Source: Leptasterias polaris
Lineage: Eukaryota; Echinodermata; Asteroidea; Forcipulatida; Asteriidae
Assembly (NCBI GenBank): GCA_037783415.1
Contig: JAZGTN010000015.1
Location: 6,831,001 to 6,895,000 of the forward strand
Direction: 5' to 3'
Length of the DNA: 64,000 nt
The position numbers were made by a program, and so were the translations under genes. Below are positions 36,201 to 48,000 of this stretch, piece by piece. Every line of letters begins with the position of its first letter. The stretch's first letter is position 1. The notes under the pieces were generated by a model. The model searched no databases. It was given only the letters and a program-made list of their open reading frames with translations, and was not told the DNA's origin.

Positions 36201-38969
36201 GACCACGCGCCGAATGATATTTTGGGCCTATTTCCGTTTCTATAATACAGACAATAGACGACAAGTTTCGTCCAAGACATGAACGCCAATATCCCACTTA
36301 CATACCTTGTTAGCATTCAAGTTATGCGTCGTTTGTGTATGCTATATTATAATGTACGGTACACGATCCCTCCACAAAGGAAGTCTGTGTGTGCGCGCAC
36401 GTGCAAATGTGTTACATTTTGTTACAATCGCAAAACGCACAAAATGTAGTAAAATCCAGTTTTTGCCATGACAGACAAGCCTTGTCGAAGAAGCAGTATT
36501 TTGTTTTTTCGAAGAACTTCAAGCTGACACACGATAAACGCCGGACTAAAGCTTTAACCTCCATACATGATTATCCATCAACAAGGGAAGACATTTTATA
36601 AATATTTAACCTAAAGCTTTTGGAACATTTTGAGTGCGTTCCGGTCCTACTATTTTCTTTGCGTGTCATTCTCTAAATACACTCTGTATGTATGATTCAT
36701 AATTATTACGGTAACCATAACCAGGGGCGGATCCAGGATTTTCCAAACGGGGGGGCGTGAAAATTTACCAAGCAGCAAATGGTGAATGCAATTTGTGGCG
36801 CCTACGAGCGCATAATGCGAACCCCTAACGGCATGGGCCGGTTCCGGGGCCCGAAATGCTACGAAACAGGATTTTAGATGCTCTGTGGTACGATCTCATG
36901 CAATATCTGACCACTTAAACCAATTTTGTTTTTGCAAGATCATTATTAAAACATTATTTTCGAGTTGGGAGTCATCGATTTGAATCGGCCATCCTGAGTT
37001 ATAAAATCAAAATGCAGGCTACAACTTATACTTTAATTCAGGGGGAAAAACTGTTGGCGAGTTAAACGATAGTGCAATTTTTAATATACATGTAACCAAA
37101 TAGGGTCTCTTTGTCATTTAGTTTTCACATAAAATTGATTGCCTTTCTAGTCGCGAGAGTGAATTTTTTTCACATTCTTTTCTTCCTATATTTCTTTTCA
37201 TGCGCTTTGAGCACCTTTTTAGGTGGATATTGCGCAATATAAATATTCATTATTATTATTATACTTGAGGATTAGAATGTGACACAAAATAACAAGCTGT
37301 GCTTGTCTTCAGTGACAGTGCGATCGAGCAACAATAACATTAATGTACGACAAGGTGAGGGTAGGCCTACTAGAGGCCTAGCCCCCTCCCCAGCCCTACA
37401 TCGTTGTACTATCTGCACAATTGATAATGACTAGTTTGAAAGAAACACAACGGATATTTACCCTCTTTCTTGAATACGAAAAAAATCTGTGATTTTCTAA
37501 ACAGAGTGAGACACCATGATTATACGATGCTATGTCTTCACTAGCCCCATGAGTGGGGCCAATCCACTTCGTTCGTATCCTTGCCAATTGGGCCTAAGCA
37601 CCATTGCAATCCTATTTTTGTGCCCGATGTAGTTTTTAATCCGGGTTATGAAACTTACCGATCGAATGCTACTGTAGGCCTACTTGTAGAAAGCCCAAAT
37701 GCTAAACATTTTTTTAAAAACATCACAGATGTTTGGGGAAAATTGATTGCCTTTCTAGTCGCGAGAGTGAATTTTTTGATAACGCGTATTAACAACTTGC
37801 GCGAGAACCTAGTTGGGTTCCCTTAACAATTTCACAACATTTAAACTATCTATGGGGACCAGACTGATTTACATAACGCGCTGAGCATAGTATAGACCTT
37901 TCTTTTGCAACGTCACAGCCCGAGTTTTTGCCAACCCAGGTTGAAAAACTATGGAAAGCCATAACTGCAAATCAAAAACAGATTGCCACATCACAGTTTG
38001 TAGCAGTGTTACACAAAATATTCAAAAATAGTGTTGAATTTGTTGGAAACAAATCAACCAATCATGGAAGGTATTTCCGTTCATGAATCTTTACAGAAAA
38101 TGTTGAATTTGGTCACAACATTTTTTAACACGATTGAATGTTTTGCCAACATTCGGCCGTCCATGCCAACCGGCGCACTTTGTTTATCAACAAAAGAAAG
38201 GTCTATATCTTTCCCAGACGGGCGTGAGATGCGCACAGCATTACGCGTATTTCACAAAACCTTGATTGCGCTCGGCGCGCTGACTAAATCAGTCTGGTCC
38301 CCATTATATCAGCAGTTGATCGTCTAACTGTTGTGGATTTTTGAGGGAACCTGACAATGGTTTTCCCGCAAGTTAATAAGTGGGGAAAAAATCACACTCG
38401 CGACTCGAAAAGCAAACAATTTTCCCAAAAGATCTGTGATGTTTAAAAAAAAAACAATTCAGCATTAGGGCCTTCTACAAGACAGTAGCTTTCGATCGGT
38501 ACGTTTCATAACCCATTTTAAAATTTAAATCGGCCACAGAAAAAAGGATGCACTGGGCCAAGGATACAAAGTAGGATATCCCTATTCATGGGGCTATGTC
38601 TTCACTCTTCACTAGTTTCCGGAAGTTCGTATTGTAAAAGTCACATTGTATTTAGCGCGCGCGAGTGCTGACTTTCCATCCAGAAACTTCTTTGCACAAT
38701 GTACACACACACAGGTGGCATGCATGGTCGACTCACGATGTGGGTGAATGATCCCCGCGCCAGGCATGTTCAGTGTGTGAGAAAAACACGCTTTCCACAC
38801 AGTACACAAGATTCACGTGAGACAATGTCTGTCAGTGAAATAATAGTGGTCCACAAATGAAACAAAGTGTACGAGGTACGGATTTTTAGTAGCTTTTTTG
38901 AAATAAAATACTAGGTAGGGCCTTAGTCATTAATTTTGTCTCTCCCTCACTTTTCTCCTTGATGGTGTC

Positions 38970-39000
<31 letters not shown>

Positions 39001-42000
39001 GCAAAAGGGGGGGGGGGGCGTGCGCCCCCACGCCCCCCTGTATCCGCCGCTGATAACAATGTTTGTTGTGGTCACATTGTCTGTTTGCACAAAACTACAC
39101 GTATGATGTCACCGTTCCCTTTACACAAATTAAATTTAAAAGTAATGGTGTGGGGTGCAAATAATGTAAGATGTATTTTTTCAAGACTTGCTCGCCCGTC
39201 CCCCCTACTTTTCAGTAGCGATCGACGCCCTTGTCCACGTGCAAAGCTAATTGCGACCTCTGCCACGACATGTACTCATAAAGGCAGACCGGTCTGTTTC
39301 ACTGTCTCTCGAAAGTCCAAACTCCGGTGTTTGAAAACAGTGAAAACACAGAATGGTTTTTTTTCACTTGTGACTCCGATGATGATGACCGAGTGAGCTT
39401 AAACTTTCACAGGTTTGTTAATATTGGTGTACGTACGTTGGGTCACGTAAAGTGTAGTCTTGGTTCCAAGACCTTCGCGTGTATCTATTCCAACAACAGA
39501 ATAAGTCACTATCCATCGTTGCTGCGTTGGTAGTCTGCACTGGAATGGATCAATTCAAACAACAGAGGGCGTCACTATCCGCGGTTCGATTTTCAGCTTC
39601 TACAGTTGTCAGCCGCGCCGATGAATTCAAGAACGAAAAGCGCGCCCTCTGTCGGGTTATCACGAGTATTATTGTATAAGATAGTTACGTGTATAGGATA
39701 GTGACATCTTGGACCAAGACTACGTAAAGTGCGGATTTTGGTATACTGTTACCAATATTGTCCGCGTTTTGAAATCATTGCTGGAATTAGGCAGAATACG
39801 TCTGCTTAACAGGCTGCTGGAAGTTTTTGCTTTTTTTCAATACCTTTTTCGTACTGAAAATGTACTTCGGATTAACTGTGATATGCTTATAAAAACTTTA
39901 CATTGTTTTGCTGATATTTCATTCTAAACTGATAATATAGTTCTTTTATTCCAATACTACACTGATATAACACTGATAATAGCAAGCCATGGGGAAACTG
40001 ACTGGGTGATATTTTAATAATTTGAGGTTGGACAAAGAGAAAATGAATAGAGTGGGAATTAAACCAAGGACCTCCAGATCAACGTGGCGGTGTGGCAGGA
40101 GATTCTGTCAACTGTGTACAGATTTCTTTTGGTAGCGCCCTCTTCGGACTCCTCCTCCTCAAGCCCACGTTAATTTCACATGGGGGACAGAATCTCCGGG
40201 GAAGATTTCCCTATGACACCGGTGCTCTTCTTATAATAACATTGATTTTACGCAGATCTTGTACTGGTGTTACGGTTGCACTGAGATTACACTGATTACA
40301 TGTTGATATTGCATTGATATTACACTGAAATACATTAGAAGACGGACTAACTTCGTGTCTCTTTCTTTCTAGGCAAGGGTGTTACAGAAGGCGGTAGTTT
40401 TCCTCACCCCCCTGTGGAAGTGTTTAATGTCACTCAAGGTATAAAATATCGATTCCGAGTTATCAGCGGAGCTGCTTCATTCTGCAATATGCAGTTCTCG
40501 ATAGAGGGTCATTCACTGCTCATGATCGCTAGTGACGGCGGCTCATTCCAACCTCTGGCAGTTGACTACTTTCGAATCAGTTACCGGGGAGAGATATGAC
40601 TTCGTTCTGACGGCCAACCAGTCCATCGGTAACTACGAGATACGCGTAGTTGGTTTACCGTGCACAAACGCGGCAAGTGAATCAATTAAACAGGTGGCTT
40701 TCCTACACTACGACGGAGCAAATGAAGTTCTGGCCTCCAATGTGACTCTACCTGATATTGTGCAGTTTGGGAACAGCGACGAGTGGTGGCAGGCTTTTCC
40801 CAATAAGTCACTTGCCGATATTTACGCTGTTGGTTAGTAGTTCTAATAACAAAATATTAAATAAAATCCAAAAGGGCAAGGAAATTTTCACCTTGTCTTT
40901 AGTAGTCACTTCAAACGAATAACAACTCATAAGAATATTTACTTGCGTATAATTATTGTTAATAACAGTGTAGCCCTATATAGGACTCTTCCTCTGTGCT
41001 GTACAAAGATACAGTCACTTTAGTGTATTACGAAAGTGAAAGGCCGCCAGGGCTAATAACAGTGCAGCACTCAACTTTTAGAAATCAAATTACAGTATTT
41101 TTTGTAAAAGCCATTTCTCCCCCAACAGTCACAAATGGTCTTCAATTCCATTGTAAAAATAATACATTTGCTATTCTACAAGCCACGCAATGATCGTTTA
41201 ATAATTCCACGTGGTCCTAATCGGGAACTGTTTAATAGTCTTGGGGTATGGCAGTCGGATCTTATGGCTAGATTTGTTCATTATGACAAAGAACCGCACT
41301 ACTTTGTCCATTCCTAATATCACAGTCTTGATTCCCGTACAGATTCGGGTTACAGTCTACTTAAACCTTAGCTGTAGAACGACAGAACTTCACCCGCTCA
41401 CGATATTTCAGTTTGTAGCCTAATTCTACAGTATTCATCCCAAACAGATCCGGATTATAGAAACACAACCTTAACTAATTCAGCAGAAGAACCGTACTAC
41501 TTGAAGGTAAACTTCGAGAGTCATACCGATCCGTCCACAAATCAGCCACGAGTGTATCCTCAGATCAACAATATAACGTTCCAGTTCCCGACTTCACCGC
41601 TGCTGTCTCAGTACAACGACGTTCCGGCGAGTTCCTTCTGCAAAGATTCAAGCTTTGGCGAGGGTGAATGTGGAGGGGATCAACTTTGCTCATGTGTGCA
41701 TACGATTGAGCTCAAGCTCAACCAGGTATGGCTAGATAGATGGATGATTGGTTGATTGGTTGGAAAATAGATGAAAGTTTCAATGGATACATGGTTGGTT
41801 GGTTAGAAAGATGGATGAATGGTTGATCATCGATATATGGATGTTTGGTTGGTTGAATAGATTGATGAATGGAAAGATGGATGAATGGTTGGTTGGATAG
41901 ATGGATGAATGGTTGATCATCGATAGATGGATGTTTGGTTGGTTGAATAGATTGATGAATGGAAAGATGGATGAATGGTTGGTTGGATAGATGGATGAAT

Positions 42001-45000
42001 GGTTGGTTGAACAGATGGGTAAATGGTTGGTTGGATAGATTGATGAATGGTGGATCATTTGTTGGTTGACTTTTTTTGACTTTTCAATACAAATACTTTA
42101 TTCATTCACAAAATATACAGACTATACAAAAACAAAGAAAACTTAAAAATTACATTAATAGACTATACATGTCTGTTACAAAAGTGACAGTAGCTGGGTT
42201 TGAACATCCAAAAACACATTTACGATTTCATTAGTTGGTTGAATAGATTGATGATTAAGAAGTAACTATCAATAAATAAATAAATAGTAAACTTGCAGGT
42301 TCAACTCTTCGGGTACAACTCTTCTTTCTCCTGAAGAAGAGCAGAGTATACTGTTCGAAATGTCGAGACCAAACCGGCTCTTTTCAGAGCCAACAATCCC
42401 ACAAAAGAGATTTAATACATGGTTGTACCCGCAAGTTTACTATTTATTTATTTATTTATAGTTACTTCTTATTTTCACACCATGCAAAGCTTCAAACACC
42501 ACTTAGATTGATGATTGATGGCATAGATGGGTGAATAGTCAATTGGATAGGTGGACGAATGATTGATTGAAAATAAGGATACAATTTGTCAGCTAAATGA
42601 AGGAATGGTTGGTTGGTTAGTAGATGGATAGTTGGTTGATAAATTGATAAAATGTTGGTTGGACAGATTAATGAATGGTTGGTTGGATAGATTGATGAAT
42701 GGTTGGTTGGATAGATTGATAACTGGTTGGTTGGATAGAATGATGAATGGTTCGGCCAGATAGATTGATAAATGGTTAGTTGGATAGAATGATGAATGGT
42801 TGGTTGGATAGAATGATGAATAGTTCGGCCAGATAGATTAATGAATGATTGGTTGGATAGATTGATAACTGGTTAGTTGGACAGATTAATGAATAGTTGG
42901 ATGGATAGATTGATGAATAGTTCAGCCAGATAAATTGATGAATGGTTGGCTGGATAGATTGATAAATGGTTGGTTGGACAGATTAATGAATGGTTGGTTG
43001 GATAAATTGATGAATAGTTGGTTGGATAAATTGATGAATAGTTGGTTGGATTTATTATAATGATGAATGGTTGATTGGATAGATTAATGAACGGTTGGTT
43101 GCGGTGCAGCCCAATCTTAATTTCCTATAGGAAATTTATCAGCGGTAACTTCCTCCAATGTACGTTTTAAGTTACCTGGCTCCTTCACACACTCCGATAG
43201 CCGATTTGGACAGACAGTGAGATAGAATGTATGGGCAGGGTATTGTTTTAAAAAAGATAGCTCAGTTGGTAGAGCGCCGGCACGTTAAACCGGAGGTCGT
43301 TGGTTCAAATCCCGCTCTAGTAAATTTTTCTTTGTTCAACCCAAAATCATTTAAACATTTACCCAGTCAGTTTCCCTTGTGGTTTATTATTTGATATCTG
43401 ATATAAAAAGTCGCATCCCCTTAAGGTGATCCCCTGGCTGCCGCTTCCCAGGTTGTATCGTATACTTGGGTGTGATCCCTGGCTACACGGCAGTTTGTGG
43501 TTGAATGGCTTCTGACTGGCACCCCCCGAACAAAGATATTGACAAAATAGGGAGACCGCCAACATAGGGCTAGATAGCTCAGTTGGTAGAGCGCCGGCAC
43601 GTTAAACCGGAGGTCGTTGGTTCAAATCCCGCTCTAGTCAATTTTTCTTTGTTCAACCCAAAATCATTTAAACATTTACCCAGTCAGTTTCCCTTGTGGT
43701 TTATTATTTGATATCTGATATAAAAATTCGCATCCCCTTAGGGTGATCCCCTGGCTGCCGCTTCCCAGGTTGTATCGTATACTTGGGTGTGATCCCTGGC
43801 TACACGGCAGTTTGTGGTTGAATGGCTTCTGACTGGCACCCCCGAACAAAGATATTGACAAAATAGGGAGACCGCCAGCATAGGGCTAGATAGCTCAGTT
43901 GGTAGAGCGCCGGCACGTTAAACCGGTGGTCGTTGGTTCAAATCCCGCTCTAGTCAATTTTTCTTTGTTCAACCCAAAATCGTTTTAAAAAAGTGTAACA
44001 ACATTTTCTTTTTCATTTGTTCTGTTTCCAGCGTATAGAAGTCATCCTGTTCAACCCTGATGCACACTTTAATGTTTTGCATCCAATGCATCTCCACGGC
44101 ATGCAGTACAAGATTGTAGCAATGGACAAGATTGAGAATGCAAGCATTGCGAGGATCCGCGAGTTAGACAGTCAGGGTTGGTTTTGTTTATTTAGGGTTA
44201 TACCTAAACTTACAAAGCGGAGGTCGGGCGGCGTGTGCGATTTCTAGGCATCGACCGGCGTGTAGTGGTCGGCTAAAGATCGCGCGATAGGGCGGTCACA
44301 GTCACAATTAAAAGTGACCCAATGCTGCCACGGCGGGGCCCGGGTGGTCGCCGGCCGGCGATCGGCCGACTTTCCTGGAAGTGTGGTCGAATTCTCGGCC
44401 CGTTTATTGGCCGGTGTCAGGCAGGCACTCGTCCGATGTTCTGCCTATGTCCCTGCGATACCCCTGCGGTATCTGGCAGGGTGCCGGCCAAATCCATGCC
44501 GTAGGGCGGCCGGACAGGCATCTGTAGTGTGCCTGCTATGAGTGGCCAGCGATAAACGGCCGATGGATTTTCTGGTTTGTCCAAAATCGGCCAGGCATCG
44601 ACTGATTTATTGGCGATCAATTTGCGATGCGAAGCAGGTTTTAAGTCCGTTAAAGGTAACTCGATGCCCGCCCGATTCCCAAAAATGAACCGGCAGCGGC
44701 AAGGAGTCCCTTGGGGCCCAGGCCGAAAATGCCAAGAAACTCGTTGCAAACTACTTGCAAACCCATCGCAAGCTAATTGTGACTGATAGATGTATTAAGT
44801 AAATTAAGAAAACTAAATAATTATACAAACAATTTGCTCTTTACAAAAATAAGTACACCGACAGACAAACTTCCCAACGAATAGACAGAAAAACATACAT
44901 ACTTACCAAAGGTTATTATCTGACCACAAAATAACCGACAGAACCTCAAACATGGCAAAGTAGCCAATATTGTTGGTTTCTAAATCGTCGCCAAGCGGTA

Positions 45001-48000
45001 ACCTATACCGGATAAAATCGTTGTTCAAATTTGCTGAGTTGATTTGACGGAGGAAATGATGCGAACGGTTTTAAAAATTACATTTGCTTAATGACACGAA
45101 AACTTTGGAAAATCCACAGAACGTGTACGGGCAATATAACGGGCAATCAACAAATTCCGGCCTGTAATAATACAGAGCAATATGACACACTCTGAAACAG
45201 AGCCCACGGGAAATGATCGTCTGAGCCGTTCACTATACCGATCTGCACGGTTAAACAAGTAGGTTCTTTTCGGTTGTACTCTCTATCCACGACTTCCCTC
45301 GCCGTTAAAATAACACCATTGGAAATAGTCCAGCACAGTTACCTTGAATTTGTATTGACACAAATACATTATTCAAGATACAACAAGCCAGCAGATACAG
45401 CGTCACTGGATGGGATAGCACCAACATTATTTAATTATTCTGTATACAAAGTGTGTGTTTGTATGGTGTTGGTCCTGCATCAAATAACGAAATAATATTT
45501 TGTCAAATTTCTCGATAGGTAAAATTAAACGCAACAAAAATGGTCCCAACAAAGATGTGGTGATCATACCAAACGGTGGGTACACCATCTTCGAGATTAA
45601 TGCATGGAACCCCGGATGGTGGATTTTCCACTGCCACATCGAGTTTCATCTTGAGGTAAAATGCTTTTTATTGAAAGGGATTTAGCGCAACATTTCAGCT
45701 TTGAAAGTAGGGTATGACACTATTCTTGATTTGAATGTAGCTGGATTGTTTTGGGTAAAATAATTATTATATTTCAAGCATCGAGACTTGTGGACTTTTT
45801 AAAGGAAGTTTGTGTTTCACAATCTCAACAAAAATATTATCAGATTCATCATAAAAACATGGATTGTTGTTATTATTTTACAAAACCTAATCGTGGCCCA
45901 ATTTCATGGCACCGTTTGCCACGGAATTAGGTGCATATTATACGCTATAGGTGCTAACCGCGCCCCCCGTAAGTAGTTGTGAACTCCGTGCATTACAACA
46001 ATCATTACAACATTCCTACTCAATCCTATTCGCTTACATCATCCTACTTTTAAGTGTAATTACGTAAGTTCCCGGCCACACAGCCCCATGGCTGTGGTGT
46101 TTGGGTGCTGATGGTATGGTGTCCCTGAAGGGACATCGCATATCGCAAACGTGTGCGCATACGTATGCAATGTCGTGAAACAATTCGCGAATATATGCGC
46201 ACACGTATGAAATGTCGTGAAACAATTCGCGAATATGTGCGCACACGTATGCAATGTCGTGAAACAATTCGCGAATATGTGCGAACACGTCTGCGAATAT
46301 ATTTGCGATGTCGTGAATTTTATTGCATACCATGTCGCATACCTTTGAATAAAATGTCTAATGATCTGGGGGTTTCTTGCCTACAGTGAGATAAGCGGTA
46401 GTCATTGCAGCGGTAGTCATTGTTGTGAGGCAAGCGAGGCGGGTGGTCTTCGGTATGGCGAGACTTGGCCTGGTGCCAAGTTCCTGGGTACACATTATTG
46501 TATAGTCATGTATAGCCTGACTGTAGCGCCACGTACTCCCTAGGTCACTAACAAATTGTCCGCAACTATGACATCACCTCAAAGGTATGCGACATGGTAT
46601 GCAATAAAATTCACGACATTGCAAATATATTCGCAGACGTGTTCGCACATATTCGCGAATTGTTTCATGACATTGCATACGTGTGCGCACATATTCGCGA
46701 ATTGTTTCACGACATTGCATACGTGTGCGCACATAATTATTCGCGAATTGTTTCACGACATTGCATACGTATGCGCACACGTTTGCGATATGCGATGTCC
46801 CTTCAGGGCCACCATATGATGGTCAATGGTTTAACCATAGAGCAAGGACTGAAAGGATATACCACTACCAGCCTGTTTGGTCACGTTCAATAGTAATCTT
46901 GTGGGTTTTGGGAATTCTTGACCGAAACGTGATGGAGTAACCGGCTTTTGTTATAAAGCACTTTGGCCCGCCTCGGGGTTCTTAAGTAAACATCTTAATG
47001 AATTTAAACCTGATACAATAAATTATAAAAAACTAAGATGATCAGTGGTCTTTTTTGTTTAATTTACAGGAGGGTATGGCGTTGTTGTTCCACGTCGGTG
47101 AACCTAGCGATCTGCCCCCCATACCGCCGGCTTTTCCCACGTGCGGAGTTTGGCCCCCTGAAGCATCCTCCATGCCTGAAGTAACAACAGTCTCCTCCGA
47201 AACCCCAAATAACTGTCCAGTCATAGGGATCAACCCAGCTGACCCAATACATCTGGTCTGGATTATCCCGTCTACACTGGTGTTAGGCGTGGTCATTGGG
47301 ATGGTCATCGTGAAGTTTCTTATCCCACCTGTGACGGGATCCAGCCCGGGTTGGAGACCTGTCCCGACTGCACCTTCAACTGTTGATACACCTGTATAGA
47401 TTTGGGTAAGTAGCCTGTCTGAAAGTTCGACGTGATTTTTACAACCTCTGTGTTTGTTTGTTTGTTTGTTTTTTTGTTTTTTCCTACCTCCGCGGCAAGT
47501 TTTTTTTTTAATGTCAGGCCAAATGGTCCTTTTTGAAACCATGGATTGAGTTGGGCACTGGTTTGGAATCCGTCAATTATTTTGTCTAGTGCATGTGCTT
47601 TTCATACAGTTAATTAATAAGATCATGGTCGTCCGACTGTTCTGGACAAATTTTCTAATATTTCAAACAGGAAAATTTCTTTCCGACTGAAAACCATTTC
47701 TCAAAACAAAAGCAAAACCCCAAACCCGGGCAGGATATGAAGTTGTGACAAACAAATCTGAGTATTGATTTAGGTCTGAAAACTTCTCATTTTAACAAGT
47801 AGTAATCAATCAGGAAAATATTTCCTGACAGTCAACATTTTGAAAATTCCAAAAAGCACAGTTGCTTATTTTGAGTGCCGACATCGGAGCATGTAAAATG
47901 AACGTGCGTAAAATCTACCGCAAAATACAACTCTGTTTTTTATTAAAATAATTTTTTTCATCCAAAAGTTGCATTGCCTGATTTTCGCTGAAAGGTTTTG

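Larger units (their letters stand above)
36722..39052. mobile_element. hAT-like element with nested MITEs, copy B
   Basis: Starts CAGGGGCGGATCCAGG; the right end, inverted, reads CAGCGGCGGATACAGGGGGG. ATAAC occurs immediately outside both ends, shorter than the 8 bp expected for hAT, so the target duplication is imperfect. No transposase frame. Contains an inner palindromic element (37854-38302) that itself holds another MITE (37891-38207), and an L2-type LINE tail near 37195-37261. Long G and T runs near 38970-39018 may be assembly-sensitive. Confidence 0.7.
33703..40372. other. Oxidase intron 4 (6.7 kb, transposon-filled)
   Basis: Holds the CCCATATGGG element, the hAT-like element and a SINE remnant. 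A G-rich pair, GGGGGGACATGTCCCCCC (34050) and GATGTCCCCCCAC (34101), lies just upstream of the first element. 36167-36721 and 39053-39985 contain no gene that I can see. Confidence 0.7.
41726..44031. other. Oxidase intron 6 (minisatellite, MITE, SINE trimer)
   Basis: 2.3 kb made almost entirely of repeats, listed separately; 42060-42255 and 43095-43250 are ordinary intron sequence. Confidence 0.7.

Noticed and set aside
34188..36206. Many overlapping frames rich in M-G-P-I-W and Y-G
   Set aside because: Translation of CCCATATGGG repeats in several frames; no gene.
43568..43956. Functional tRNA-Asn genes
   Set aside because: Poor T-stem pairing, identical non-tRNA bodies and tandem spacing fit SINE heads better.
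46034..46893. Frames with R-E-L-F-H-D-I-A-Y-V repeats
   Set aside because: Translation of the 42-bp foldback repeat; the period is divisible by three.
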